Below are positions 54,747 to 64,000 of a DNA stretch of 64,000 nt, one piece after another (position 1 is the first letter of the stretch; each line of letters begins with the position of its first letter). This stretch comes from Bacteroidota bacterium (lineage in GTDB: Bacteria > Bacteroidota > Bacteroidia > Chitinophagales > Chitinophagaceae): positions 186,001 through 250,000 of the forward strand of contig JAFAFR010000043.1 of NCBI GenBank assembly GCA_023423405.1, read 5' to 3'. A program made the translations under genes and the position numbers. A model generated the notes under the pieces. That model ran no database searches, had not been told where the DNA came from, and saw only the letters and a program-made list of their open reading frames with translations.

Positions 54747-56123
54747 ATGATCCAAAGCATACAGGATTTCAACCGGGTTTTCTTCATCGGCATTGCAGGG
54801 TCGGGTATGAGTGCCCTTGCGCAATACCTGCAGGGCATTGGAAAAGAGGTGAAGGGAAGTGACCGGTATTTTCAACCCGGCACCCCCAACGAAAGCCGTG
54901 AAAAGCTGGAAGCGGAAGGCATCGGCTGTTATGAGCAGGATGGATCGGGCATCGACGCAAATACAGAACTGGTGGTGGTTTCCACCGCTGTAGAAGATAC
55001 GGTTCCGGAAGTGATCAAAGCCCGAAGTCTTCAGATCCCCATCATCAAAAGAAGCGAACTACTGGCCCTGATCGCCAAAAGCAAAAAGACCATTGCCGTG
55101 GGTGGCACTTCGGGTAAATCCACCACCAGCGCCATGCTCTTCGACATACTGCAATACGCGGGACAGGAACCCAGCATCATCAGCGGAGCTGGACTGGTGA
55201 GCCTGATCCGCCAGGGAAAAATTGGCAACGCCTGGGTGGGAAGCGGCGACTGGCTGGTGATTGAAGCCGATGAAAGCGATGGCTCCATTGTACAATATGA
55301 ACCGGAGATCGGGTTATTGCTCAACGTGGACAAAGATCACAAGGAGATCGATGTGCTGATGGATATTTTCAGCACCTTCCGCGGCAACAGCCGCCGTTTC
55401 GTAGTGAACCGCTCGCACCCGCTGGCAGCGGGCCTCAGCGTGGAAGCTGATATGGATTTTGCAGTTGTTGAAAATGCAGGCGCCGGCTTTGTTGCCCGCG
55501 ATTTTAAGCAGGAGGGACTTGCCATTTCCTTTACCATCAACCATACGCCTTTTGACCTGCATATTCTCGGCAGGCACAATATGGAGAATGCCCTGGCCGC
55601 AGCAACGGTGGCGGCGCATTGTGGGGTAGACCTAACCGTTAGTGCCGAAGCGCTGGAGCACTACGAGGGCATCTATCGCCGTCACCAGGTTTGGGGACAA
55701 AAACACGGCGTATGGCTGATCGACGACTATGCGCACAACCCCGCCAAATGCGCCGCCAGCATGGAAGCCTGCCAGCCCGTTGCCGAAAAACTGGTAGCCT
55801 GGTTCCAGCCGCATGGCTATGGTCCCACCCGTTTCCTGCGTTACGATTTCGTGGAAGAGATCAGCCGCGTGCTGCGCCCGCAGGATGAGATCTGGATGAG
55901 TGAGATCTTTTACGCCGGCGGCACCGCTACCAAAGATATTTCTGCCAACGACCTGGTGGAAGACATCCGGAAGAAGGGGAAAAATGCCTTCTTCGTGGAA
56001 GACCGGCGGCAACTGGTGAGCAGCTTACGGTCACACCTGACCGAAAACAGCGTGCTGTTGCTGATGGGCGCGCGCGATCCTTCCCTGGAACATTTTGCAG
56101 GCGAAGTATGGAATGAATTATGA
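54747..56123 (+). CDS. MurC-like Mur ligase embedded in the hut operon
   Basis: A 458-residue ATP-dependent amide ligase of the Mur family with three domains: UDP-sugar-binding-like (IGIAGSGMSALA, residues 14-25), ATPase (P-loop GGTSGKSTT at 119-127, EADESDGS 173-180, NVDKDHKE 193-200, GRHNMENALAA) and C-terminal (DDYAHNPAK, FQPHGYGPTRF). It is closest to MurC, but the P-loop is GTSGKST and not GTHGKTT, and DDYAHNP replaces DDYGHHP. It overlaps hutI by 4 bp and follows hutU by 23 bp, so it is part of the hut transcript. It is either a relocated MurC or a ligase acting on another acid; I cannot decide from this sequence. Confidence 0.85.
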   Translation: MIQSIQDFNRVFFIGIAGSGMSALAQYLQGIGKEVKGSDRYFQPGTPNESREKLEAEGIGCYEQDGSGIDANTELVVVSTAVEDTVPEVIKARSLQIPIIKRSELLALIAKSKKTIAVGGTSGKSTTSAMLFDILQYAGQEPSIISGAGLVSLIRQGKIGNAWVGSGDWLVIEADESDGSIVQYEPEIGLLLNVDKDHKEIDVLMDIFSTFRGNSRRFVVNRSHPLAAGLSVEADMDFAVVENAGAGFVARDFKQEGLAISFTINHTPFDLHILGRHNMENALAAATVAAHCGVDLTVSAEALEHYEGIYRRHQVWGQKHGVWLIDDYAHNPAKCAASMEACQPVAEKLVAWFQPHGYGPTRFLRYDFVEEISRVLRPQDEIWMSEIFYAGGTATKDISANDLVEDIRKKGKNAFFVEDRRQLVSSLRSHLTENSVLLLMGARDPSLEHFAGEVWNEL

Positions 56124-57454
56124 GCCTCTTATTTGAGAACATACAATTGTTGGCCGGCCTGGCGGTAAGTGAAGGATCCGAACTGCCGGCGCCGGGTGGA
56201 AACCTGCCTCCCGGTGAAGTGTTGCCGCTGCCGCCGGGAGCTACGAGACCGTCCGGAAGCGTCCCGTTTGCTGCACCCCTGCGCGGGAAAGACCTGTCGG
56301 TGCTGCCTTCCCTCGAAAATGCCTGGTTGCTGGTGGAAGGAGAGGAGATTGCAGCCTATGGTCCCATGTCGTCCAAACCACAAGGATTGCCGGCGAAACA
56401 AACCGTCGACGCCAGCGGCCGTATTTTACTGCCAGCCTGGTGCGACAGCCACACCCATCTTGTTTTTGCCGCCAGCCGCGAGAACGAATTCATCGACAAA
56501 ATAAAAGGCCTCAGTTATGCTGAAATCGCCGCAAAAGGCGGTGGCATCCTGAACTCTGCGGAAAAGCTGCAAGCGATGCCCGAAGACGAACTGTTCCGGC
56601 TCGCCTGGGCCAGACTGGAAGAGGCCGCCCGGCTGGGTACCGGCGCCATCGAAATAAAAAGCGGTTACGGGTTAACGGTAGAGGCCGAGTTGAAGATGCT
56701 GCGCGTTATCAAAAAACTGCGGCAGCGCTCGCGGCTAAGCATCAAAGCAACTTTCCTGGGGGCGCATGCCTATCCCGCTATCTATCGCAACAACCACGAG
56801 GGCTACCTGCAGTTGATCGAAGAAGAAATGTTGCCGGTGATCGCCGCCGAAGGCCTGGCCGATTATATAGACGTATTCTGTGAGGAAGGATTTTTTTCCG
56901 CCGCTGAAACAGAAAGGATCTGCCGTGCGGGCATGGCCCATGGCCTGCAGCCAAAGATCCACGCCAACCAGCTCAGCCTCTCGAAAGGAGTGGAAACCGG
57001 TGTGGCATTGGGCGCTGTTTCGGTAGACCATCTCGAAACCATGGACGACGCCGCGGTGCAGGCGCTGGCGCAATCGGCCACCATCGGCACCCTGCTGCCC
57101 ACGGCCGCTTTTTTCCTGCGCATGCCCTTTCCACCCGCCCGTGCGCTGGTGGATGCCGGCGCCGCCATCGCCCTGGCCTCTGATTTCAACCCCGGTTCCA
57201 GTCCCACCATGAACATGAACCTCGTGGTGGCCATGGCCTGCATCCAGATGCGGCTGCTGCCCGAAGAAGCCATCAATGCCGCTACCCTAAACGGCGCCGC
57301 GGCCATGGGCCTCGCCGCCAGCCTGGGCCGCATCCATCCGGGGTACCGCGCCAACCTGCTGCTGACACGCCCCGTGCCCTCCCTGGCCTACCTGCCCTAT
57401 GCTTTCGGCAGCAATTTGGTAGAGCAGGTATGGATTGGCGGGGAATCTGTTTAA
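56120..57454 (+). CDS. hutI: imidazolonepropionase
   Basis: A 444-residue zinc amidohydrolase opening the imidazolone ring to formimino-glutamate. Metal ligands are H111 and H113 in CDSHTHLVF, with FLGAHAYP, KIHANQLS, VDHLETM and the D in ASDFNPGSSP further on. Compared with usual HutI (about 405-415 residues) it carries an extra Gly/Pro-rich stretch of ~30 residues near the N-terminus (about 18-50), which is not expected in the family. Start overlaps the Mur ligase stop; its own stop directly abuts the hutG start. Confidence 0.95.
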   Translation: MSLLFENIQLLAGLAVSEGSELPAPGGNLPPGEVLPLPPGATRPSGSVPFAAPLRGKDLSVLPSLENAWLLVEGEEIAAYGPMSSKPQGLPAKQTVDASGRILLPAWCDSHTHLVFAASRENEFIDKIKGLSYAEIAAKGGGILNSAEKLQAMPEDELFRLAWARLEEAARLGTGAIEIKSGYGLTVEAELKMLRVIKKLRQRSRLSIKATFLGAHAYPAIYRNNHEGYLQLIEEEMLPVIAAEGLADYIDVFCEEGFFSAAETERICRAGMAHGLQPKIHANQLSLSKGVETGVALGAVSVDHLETMDDAAVQALAQSATIGTLLPTAAFFLRMPFPPARALVDAGAAIALASDFNPGSSPTMNMNLVVAMACIQMRLLPEEAINAATLNGAAAMGLAASLGRIHPGYRANLLLTRPVPSLAYLPYAFGSNLVEQVWIGGESV

Positions 57455-58549
57455 ATGTTTATATTGGGTAATAAAGCCATTCCCGTGCTATTTCCCCATT
57501 TCAAGATTTACAACAAGCAGGATATCCTGTACCTGACCCGCCTCCGGCGTTTCGAAACCAAACTGGGCGAACGCATCGGCGTGCTCACGCATCCCGACCA
57601 GTTTGAAGAAAAACTGCAGGCCTCGCCGGTTGCCTATGTGTTGTTCGGCATTCCCGAAGACATTGGCGTGAAAGCAAACTATGGAAAGGGGGGTGCGGAT
57701 TCGGCCTGGTTGCCGTTTTTGTCGGCCTTCCTGAATATCCAGAGCAACGATTTCTGCACGGGAGAAGATGTGTTGCTGCTGGGTCATTTTGACTTCGGCG
57801 ACCTGCAGTACCTGATCGAAAATCACGCGCGTGGTGAAGAGGAAAAGATCGAAGCCTACCGGCATGCGGTACACCAGATCGATGAAGAAGTGGAGAACCT
57901 GGTGAAGCAGATCAGGGCCGCCGGCAAAATTCCCATTGCCATCGGCGGAGGTCACAACAATGCCTACCCGCTGATACGCGGCACGGCAAAGGGATTGCTG
58001 AAAAACGGAAGCATCCCGCTGGCGCAGATCAACGCGGTTAACCTCGATGCGCATACCGATTTCCGTCCCGCCGAAGGCCGCCACAGCGGCAATGGTTTCC
58101 GTTATGCGGAAGAAGATGGTTTCCTGCAAAAGTATTGCGTGGTGGGCGTCCAGGAGAACTACCTGCAGCAAAACGTATGGATGGATTTTGTGAACAATCC
58201 CTTCCTGGACATGATCACTTTTGAAGACATTTTCCTGCACGAGAAAAGAAATTTCATACAGGCTGTTGCACATGCCACGGGCTTTACGGAAGACAATTAC
58301 TGTGGCATAGAACTGGACCTCGATTGTGTGCAGGATACTTTATCGAGCGCGCTTACACCGGTGGGCATTTCACCGCTCCAGGCGCGGCAATACCTCAACT
58401 ATGCCGCCGCCGCCCTGCGCCCGGCCTACCTGCACATCTGCGAAGGCGCTTCGCAACTCAGCGACGGTTCCAAATCGAACAGCACCGGAAAACTGATCAG
58501 TTTCCTGGTATCTGATTTTATTAAGTCCAGCAATTTGCGAAGGGACTAG
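57455..58549 (+). CDS. hutG: formimidoylglutamase-like, arginase family
   Basis: A 364-residue ureohydrolase-fold enzyme, expected to release formamide from formiminoglutamate and give glutamate, which completes the pathway. The binuclear metal motifs are visible as GGGHNNAYPL, NLDAHTDFRP and ELDLDCVQ, slightly altered from classical arginase (GGDHS, DAHxD, SxDxDxxDP). The start codon follows the hutI stop without a gap. The name rests on both family and operon position. Confidence 0.88.
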   Translation: MFILGNKAIPVLFPHFKIYNKQDILYLTRLRRFETKLGERIGVLTHPDQFEEKLQASPVAYVLFGIPEDIGVKANYGKGGADSAWLPFLSAFLNIQSNDFCTGEDVLLLGHFDFGDLQYLIENHARGEEEKIEAYRHAVHQIDEEVENLVKQIRAAGKIPIAIGGGHNNAYPLIRGTAKGLLKNGSIPLAQINAVNLDAHTDFRPAEGRHSGNGFRYAEEDGFLQKYCVVGVQENYLQQNVWMDFVNNPFLDMITFEDIFLHEKRNFIQAVAHATGFTEDNYCGIELDLDCVQDTLSSALTPVGISPLQARQYLNYAAAALRPAYLHICEGASQLSDGSKSNSTGKLISFLVSDFIKSSNLRRD

Positions 58550-58555
58550 CCTCTT

Positions 58556-60856
58556 CTAAAACGCCCCGCGCGAAAAACGGTAACCCAGGTTCACATAGTT
58601 TTTAAGGATCCTGCTCTGGTCGCAGTACATGAAGCTGAACTCCAGCGGGCCAATGGGACTGTCGATGCCTAATGTAAGCCCATAACCGCTGAGGAATTGT
58701 TTGGGATAGGTATCCCATAATTCATTCAGGAAGGAATGGTACATCAGGTTCACGGTGGCGGCGGCGTACAAACTTCCCGTGAACTGGTAACGCCAGTTGA
58801 GGGCGCCCTTTACCAGGCTGTTGGCGCGGATGGAAGCATCGGGCAATCCCACAAAACTCACCTGGTTCCGCATAATGGGCAGCATGCCGCCCACCACAAA
58901 ATCGTGGAAAAGGAACTGGTTGGTATTGAAGTTGAAATCCGATTCGGCCCGCAGGGTCAGGAAATTCCGCCGGTGAATGGGCACCACTTTCTGCAACTGG
59001 AAACGCAGCCGGAAAAAAGTACCATAGTTGATGCCGAAGGAGTCGAGGTTAACCACCGGTATGCCGTTTGATTTCAGCACCACATTCTTCGACTGGCTTA
59101 CGATAACGGAAGGTTCAAAGAGGCAGTAGGTGCCTTTCCTGGGAAGAAAGAGCCGGTCGTGTGAATTGTATTCATACCGCAGGTAGGACTGGAAATAATT
59201 GTTTTTCCCATCGATGTCGAGGATGGTTTCACTCAGCGGCTTGAGCGAGACTTTTTCCCAGTGAACGCCCAGTGCATAGGACTGGCGGCGTTTATACGCC
59301 AACTGCAAACGGGTATCGAAGTAGGTGCTCAACTGCCGGTATTGCCCCAGGGGTTTGTAATTGTTGTATTGGGAATATTCCTGCCTTTCCAGGTACATTT
59401 CGGTTACCCACGCCATGGGCACTTTCTGGGTTCCGAAAATGCGCGTGTGCTCCAGGCGCAGCCGCGGGTTCTCCGACAAACCAAAAGTGAAAGAAGTGAT
59501 GGTGGGTTTTCCAATGATATCGCGTACACTGATGTTCCCGATCAGCATGATATTGCTGAGGGTATTGTAGTTGATGGCCACTTTGGCGGTAACGGGCGCG
59601 TTCTCTTCTGCTATGAGCCGCATATCGGCCACACCTTCCGAAACGGGTTCGAGCTGGTAGTAGAGCCGGTTGAAATAGCGCGTGCCATACACCTGCCGGA
59701 TGGCGTCTTCCAACTGCTTGACGGTATAAGCCTTTCCTTCCTTGATGCCCATCATGCGCCGCAAAAAGGGCTGGCTGATGTAGCGGAGACTGTCAGAAAT
59801 GATGTGCCGGATGGTGACGGTGGGCGCTATTTCAGGAAAGTTGATTTTTTTTGCGGGACCATAAATAGCATCGAGGGAATCGGCCAGCTTTTTAAAAAGG
59901 GGATAATATTTTCGTCCCTCTTCCAATCCGATCTGGATGAGCGAATCGCTGCTGCTGAAACTTCCGGCATGGTATTTATCGACCGGCTGGTTGATATAAT
60001 AATCGCAGAGCGCCACTTCGTCGCGGCTGAGGGCGGCCTCCTTATAAAAGGCGATCTGCATGAGGATCTGTACCGGGGAGGTCAGTTTTTCTGCAGTCAA
60101 TAGCCCGCTGCTGACATTGCTGCCAATCACAATGTCGGCGCCCATTTTCCGCACGTCACTTGCGGGGAAATTGCGGATCAGTCCACCGTCTACCAGGCGG
60201 CGGCCTTCGTAGTCCACCGAAGTAAAAACAGAAGGGATGGCCATGCTGGAACGGATGGCCGTTATGAGATCGCCCTTGTCGAGCACCACAGCTTCTCCCG
60301 TAGCGAGGTCGGTGGCAATGCATTTAAAAGGGCGTTGGAATTGGGTGAAATCGCGGACGCTGTAAACCGGGTTGTACAGCTCCGCAAATTTGAGCCATAG
60401 CGCTTCGGCTTCCAGCACACCGCTGGGTACGCGGAATTTCCCCTTTTCGATGGGCAGTTCCAGGGCATAGCGGCCATACTCATTTTTTTCTTCCATGATG
60501 AAATCATTCAGGGAAGATTTGTTGCTGAGCAGGATGTTCCAGTCCATGTTCTGCGCGATCTGGTAAATGCTGTCGCCGCTGTACCCGATGGCATAAAGAC
60601 TGCCAACGATGGCGCCCATGGAGGTGCCGGTGACGTAATCGATTTGCAATCCGGCAGAATCAAGCGCTTTTAAGATGCCGATATGCGCCAGCCCTTTGGC
60701 ACCACCACCACTGAGGGTGAGCCCGATCCTGGGGCGGGCGCTGTTAGGCTGGGAAGCCGGCGTGGAAAGATGGGTGCTGTTCTGTGCGGAAAGGATTCCG
60801 GAAGAAAAAAGGAGGATCAGCAGGAAGACCGCAGAACTACAGGAACAACGCTTCAT
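58556..60856 (-). CDS. patatin-like phospholipase fused to an Omp85-type barrel
   Basis: A 766-residue exported protein (signal peptide to about residue 24). The patatin domain (~43-260) has the oxyanion loop GGGAKG, nucleophile S79 in GTSMG and the dyad Asp D223 in VDGG. A POTRA-like segment (~335-430) leads into a BamA/Omp85-type beta-barrel (~440-766). This layout is that of type Vd (PlpD-like) secreted or surface phospholipases. Most Bacteroidota homologues keep the enzyme tethered. It converges with hutG with 6 bp between them. Confidence 0.93.
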   Translation of the reverse strand: MKRCSCSSAVFLLILLFSSGILSAQNSTHLSTPASQPNSARPRIGLTLSGGGAKGLAHIGILKALDSAGLQIDYVTGTSMGAIVGSLYAIGYSGDSIYQIAQNMDWNILLSNKSSLNDFIMEEKNEYGRYALELPIEKGKFRVPSGVLEAEALWLKFAELYNPVYSVRDFTQFQRPFKCIATDLATGEAVVLDKGDLITAIRSSMAIPSVFTSVDYEGRRLVDGGLIRNFPASDVRKMGADIVIGSNVSSGLLTAEKLTSPVQILMQIAFYKEAALSRDEVALCDYYINQPVDKYHAGSFSSSDSLIQIGLEEGRKYYPLFKKLADSLDAIYGPAKKINFPEIAPTVTIRHIISDSLRYISQPFLRRMMGIKEGKAYTVKQLEDAIRQVYGTRYFNRLYYQLEPVSEGVADMRLIAEENAPVTAKVAINYNTLSNIMLIGNISVRDIIGKPTITSFTFGLSENPRLRLEHTRIFGTQKVPMAWVTEMYLERQEYSQYNNYKPLGQYRQLSTYFDTRLQLAYKRRQSYALGVHWEKVSLKPLSETILDIDGKNNYFQSYLRYEYNSHDRLFLPRKGTYCLFEPSVIVSQSKNVVLKSNGIPVVNLDSFGINYGTFFRLRFQLQKVVPIHRRNFLTLRAESDFNFNTNQFLFHDFVVGGMLPIMRNQVSFVGLPDASIRANSLVKGALNWRYQFTGSLYAAATVNLMYHSFLNELWDTYPKQFLSGYGLTLGIDSPIGPLEFSFMYCDQSRILKNYVNLGYRFSRGAF

Positions 60857-60867
60857 ACCTTATGAAA

Positions 60868-62823
60868 TTAGTTCATTTCTCCTTCGATCTGCAGTATCTT
60901 TTCAAAAACAGTTTCGTAGTCGCGGTTGATCTCTTCCACCAGCGCCGTTTGTTTTTTATAGGCCGATTCCGCCTCCGTGAATTTCTGTTTGTCGGAGTAA
61001 GTGGCCGGGTCGGCGAGGGCGGCTTCGAGCTGGTTCTTTTTTTCCTTCGCTTTCGACAGTTTTTCTTCGAGCTGGCCGAATTGCCGCTGCAATTGCTGGA
61101 GCTCTTTTTTCTGGTCGCGCGACAGGGTGGGCGCGGGTTTGGCAGCCGCTGCCGGTTTGGGAGCAACTGCCGCCGCTGCCGGCTTTGGGGCTGCGGTTTC
61201 CTTTGCGGCGTTGGCGGCCTGTTTGGCCATGCGCTCTTTCCACTCCATCCACTCTGCGTAGCTGCCCTTGAATTCTTTTATCTCATGATCCACGATCTCC
61301 CAGATCTTATTGGCGGCCTTTGAAATGAAATAGCGGTCGTGACTCACCATGATCAGCGACCCTTCGTAGCGGTTCAGTGCTTCCACGAGGAGTTCCACCG
61401 AATGCATGTCGAGGTGGTTGGTCGGTTCATCGAGCATAAGGAAATTGGCCTTGCTCACCATGGTCTTGGCAAGGGCCACGCGTGCTTTTTCGCCACCACT
61501 CAGTACCCGGACCTTTTTATCGGTATCGTCGCCGCTGAAAAGGAAACAGCCGAGCAGGGTGCGCAATTCCTGTTCCGTTTTCTGGCTGCCGCAGGTTTTC
61601 ATTTCATCAAGCACGGTATTGTTGAGATCGAGCGACTCAAGCTGGTGCTGGGCATAAAAACTTTCTTCCACGTTGTGCCCCCATTTTCTGTCGCCCTCAA
61701 AATTTTCTATGCCCGCAATGATGCGCAGGAGGGTGGATTTTCCCTTGCCGTTGGCGCCGATCAGGGCAATTTTATCACCTCTTTCGATTTCGGCGCTGGT
61801 ATGGCTCACGATCTGGTTAGCGCCATAGCTTTTGCTGATGTCTTTCAGTTCTACCAGTACCTTGCCGGGTGTTTTATCAACACGGAAATTGATCTTGATA
61901 TTGGGTCTTTCTATCTCCACTTCTTCAATGCGGTCGATTTTATCGAGCCGTTTCATGGCGCTCTGTGCGGCAGCGGCCTTGGTGGCTTTGGCGCGAAATC
62001 TTTCAATAAATCTTTCTTGCTGGCGGATGTAATCCTGCTGGTTCTCGTAAGCCCTTTGCTGTAGTTCCACGCGCATGGCTTTTTCGGTTTCATAGAAGCT
62101 GTAGTTGCCATTGTAGAAATGCAGTTGTTTCTGGTACACTTCCACGATCTTGTTCACCATGCGATTGAGGAAGAACTTATCGTGACTCACGATCACCACT
62201 GATCCCTTATAGTGCTGCAGGTATTTCTCCAGCCATTCGATGGAGGGAAGATCGAGGTGGTTGGTCGGTTCATCAAGCAGCAGCAGGTCGGGCGCCTGCA
62301 GGATCATTTTTGCGAGCAGCACGCGCATGCGCCAGCCGCCGCTGAATTCCTTGTAGGGGCGCGCCAGGTCGGCCTGGGGAAAACCAAGTCCGTGTAATAC
62401 CTCTTCGGTCCGGTGGTGGATATCGTAACCGCCGAGGGTTTCCAGTTCGTGGAGCTTATCGCTGTAGGCGTGCAGCACTTTTTCGTCGCCGGTGGCTTCC
62501 AGTTCCTTACCCAGTGCTTCGATCTCTTTTTCCAGGAGCTGCACTTTTTCAAAAGCGCCCAGGGCCACTTCCAGAATGGACTGGTTGGTATCGAAGCTCA
62601 GGAGGTCCTGGTGCAGGTAACCAATGGTGGTGCCGCGGCTTTTTTCTACCGTGCCGGCCGAGGGGCTGTATTCGCCCACCAGCAGTTTGAGCAGGGTGGA
62701 TTTGCCGGTACCGTTGTAACCGATGAGGCCGATGCGCTCGTTGGGCTGGATATGCCAGGTGGCATCGCTCACGATCACCCGGGCGCCGAATTCGAATGTA
62801 ACGTCTTGTAATCCTACTAACAT
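60868..62823 (-). CDS. ABC-F family ATPase
   Basis: A 651-residue soluble protein with two ABC domains and no membrane part. Domain 1 has Walker A GYNGTGKST (residues 35-43), signature FSGGWRMR and Walker B LLLDEPTNHLD; domain 2 has GANGKGKST, LSGGEKARV and LMLDEPTNHLD. The linker between them is the P-site tRNA interaction motif region, and an Ala/Pro/Lys-rich hinge leads to a C-terminal coiled coil (about 570-650), as in Uup-type members. ABC-F proteins act on ribosomes. I start at the ATG; an upstream TTG is possible. It lies 11 bp upstream of the patatin gene. Confidence 0.95.
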   Translation of the reverse strand: MLVGLQDVTFEFGARVIVSDATWHIQPNERIGLIGYNGTGKSTLLKLLVGEYSPSAGTVEKSRGTTIGYLHQDLLSFDTNQSILEVALGAFEKVQLLEKEIEALGKELEATGDEKVLHAYSDKLHELETLGGYDIHHRTEEVLHGLGFPQADLARPYKEFSGGWRMRVLLAKMILQAPDLLLLDEPTNHLDLPSIEWLEKYLQHYKGSVVIVSHDKFFLNRMVNKIVEVYQKQLHFYNGNYSFYETEKAMRVELQQRAYENQQDYIRQQERFIERFRAKATKAAAAQSAMKRLDKIDRIEEVEIERPNIKINFRVDKTPGKVLVELKDISKSYGANQIVSHTSAEIERGDKIALIGANGKGKSTLLRIIAGIENFEGDRKWGHNVEESFYAQHQLESLDLNNTVLDEMKTCGSQKTEQELRTLLGCFLFSGDDTDKKVRVLSGGEKARVALAKTMVSKANFLMLDEPTNHLDMHSVELLVEALNRYEGSLIMVSHDRYFISKAANKIWEIVDHEIKEFKGSYAEWMEWKERMAKQAANAAKETAAPKPAAAAVAPKPAAAAKPAPTLSRDQKKELQQLQRQFGQLEEKLSKAKEKKNQLEAALADPATYSDKQKFTEAESAYKKQTALVEEINRDYETVFEKILQIEGEMN

Positions 62824-62916
62824 GGGACGCAAAGTTATTTATTTCTGGACCATGGCCCGTATTTCTGAACCAAGCGCCGGTCATTTTGTTGATGAACCAG
62901 TATTTTCGCCTTGTTT

Positions 62917-64000
62917 ATGCTGTACCGGAAATTTTTCCTCTTCTTTTTACTGGTCCTTACCTGCGCGGCGGGTTATTCCCAGCACCGGTTCACCCTGAGT
63001 GGTTATGTGAAGGATTCGCTCAGCGGTGAGAGCCTGATCGGCGCCAGCATTACGCTTTCCGGCAAAAGCAGGGGCGTATCCACCAATGGGTATGGCTATT
63101 ATTCTCTCACCCTGCCCGAAGGCGCTTATGAGCTGACCATTTCCTTCACCGGTTACGAGTCGGTCCGCTTTTCGGTTGTGCTATCCAGTGATATGGGCCG
63201 GAATATTTCCCTGGCGCCAAAAGTGAGCACCAGCGAGGAAGTGGTGGTATATGCCCGGCGCCGCGACGCCAATGTGCGCAATGCACAGATGGGCAAGGTG
63301 GACCTGAGCATGAGCCAGGTGAAATCCCTGCCCGTGCTGATGGGCGAGGTGGATATATTGAAAACCCTGCAACTGCTTCCGGGCGTACGCAACGCGGGAG
63401 AGGGGAATGCGGGTTTTTATGTGAGAGGGGGTGGTCCGGACCAAAACCTTATCATGCTGGACGATGCCGTGGTGTATAACTCGGGGCATTTGTTCGGGTT
63501 CTTTTCCATCTTCAATTCCGACGCCATCAAGAATGTGAGCCTGATCAAGGGCGGCATGCCGGCACAGTACGGCGGCCGCCTTTCCAGCGTGCTCGACGTG
63601 GCCATGAAGGACGGCAATATGAACAAACTGGAAGCCGAAGGCGGTATCGGGCTGATCGCTTCGCGTTTGTCGATACAGGGCCCTATCAAAAAAGAAAAGG
63701 CCTCCTTTATAGTAAGTGCGCGCCGTACCTATATAGATGCGCTGGTGAAGCCCTTTGTGCCGAAATCGAGCTCCTTTCATGGATCGGGTTATTATTTCTA
63801 CGACCTGAACACCAAGGTCAATTATAAATTTTCTGACCGTGACCGCTTGTTCCTCAGCGGTTATTTCGGCCGCGACGTGTTTGATTTCAACAATAAGGAA
63901 AGATCTTTCAAGGCAAATATCCCCTGGGGTAATGCCACGGCCACGCTGCGCTGGAACCATGTTTTCCACCGCAAGCTTTTTTCCAATACCACGCTTGTTT
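62917..64000 (+). CDS. TonB-dependent receptor, N-terminal part
   Basis: The frame runs off the right edge after 361 codons. It begins with a signal peptide (cleavage after GYS, about residue 20), then a carboxypeptidase-regulatory-like domain (~24-100, SGYVKDSLSGESLIGASI) and a plug (~115-220) with PGVRNAGEGNAGFYVRGGG and LDDAVVYNSGHLFGFFS (read in pieces). The barrel begins near residue 235. The plug motifs fit non-SusC receptors with a carboxypeptidase-like domain. It is divergent from the ABC-F gene, 93 bp away. Confidence 0.92.
   Translation, partial: MLYRKFFLFFLLVLTCAAGYSQHRFTLSGYVKDSLSGESLIGASITLSGKSRGVSTNGYGYYSLTLPEGAYELTISFTGYESVRFSVVLSSDMGRNISLAPKVSTSEEVVVYARRRDANVRNAQMGKVDLSMSQVKSLPVLMGEVDILKTLQLLPGVRNAGEGNAGFYVRGGGPDQNLIMLDDAVVYNSGHLFGFFSIFNSDAIKNVSLIKGGMPAQYGGRLSSVLDVAMKDGNMNKLEAEGGIGLIASRLSIQGPIKKEKASFIVSARRTYIDALVKPFVPKSSSFHGSGYYFYDLNTKVNYKFSDRDRLFLSGYFGRDVFDFNNKERSFKANIPWGNATATLRWNHVFHRKLFSNTTLV

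Noticed and set aside
1..64000. CRISPR arrays, rRNA genes, insertion-sequence transposases and known riboswitches
   Set aside because: I looked for regularly spaced repeats, rRNA-like cores, DDE transposases with inverted repeats and common riboswitch aptamers and found none; the only short-period array (GGCTCA) has no spacer-repeat structure of CRISPR type.

Overview
The window looks like chromosome of a Bacteroidota bacterium, most likely family Chitinophagaceae. The signs are SusC/SusD receptors with FecR and ECF-sigma partners, many SPII lipoproteins, TAnnTTTG-type -7 boxes, and secreted enzymes for fucose-, arabinan- and chitin-type glycans. I cannot fix the genus. Base composition is moderately GC-rich apart from one clearly AT-rich block (about 40.7-50.8 kb).

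Layout. 0-2.4 kb: end of a Gfo/Idh/MocA oxidoreductase, a PmoA-like protein and a fatty acid hydroxylase. 2.5-11.7 kb (minus strand): a fucose-type glycan locus reading ECF sigma, FecR, SusC, SusD, Ig-like lipoprotein, GH29 alpha-L-fucosidase; its SusC gene is interrupted by one in-frame TAG. 12-24 kb: GH18 protein, tRNA-Leu(CAA), hscB, a beta-propeller, purC, a TonB-dependent receptor paired with a fasciclin lipoprotein, ychF, an SpmA-SpmB fusion and a DeoR regulator. 22.9-30.7 kb: an envelope cluster (NhaA, OstA/LptA-like, MlaD/MCE, N-acetylmuramoyl-L-alanine amidase, and divergent LptD-like). 30.8-40 kb: plsC, ung, an EF-hand protein, GH43 and GH51 arabinan enzymes, thioredoxin, a DUF6934-like gene, a CPA1 antiporter and a GH43/GH117-like propeller.

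40,685-50,826 is a 10.1-kb integrative, mobilizable element in the 3' end of tRNA-Arg(TCT). It is bounded by a 16-bp direct repeat of the tRNA end, and the displaced original tRNA terminator lies just outside its far end. It carries a tyrosine integrase, an excisionase-like HTH protein, MobC and relaxase genes, a candidate oriT, and two paralogous DUF1254/DUF1214 lipoproteins. Its left part holds a second copy of the element's 161-bp end, a 543-bp fragment of a related relaxase gene and a truncated lipoprotein gene, which I read as the remains of a second related element at the same site.

50.9-58.5 kb is a compact histidine-utilization operon: MarR-type regulator (operator palindrome over its -7 box), hutH, hutU, a MurC-like Mur ligase, hutI and hutG, with overlaps or 0-23 bp gaps. 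The Mur ligase is the unexplained member. The window closes with a patatin/Omp85 fusion, an ABC-F ATPase and the start of another TonB-dependent receptor.
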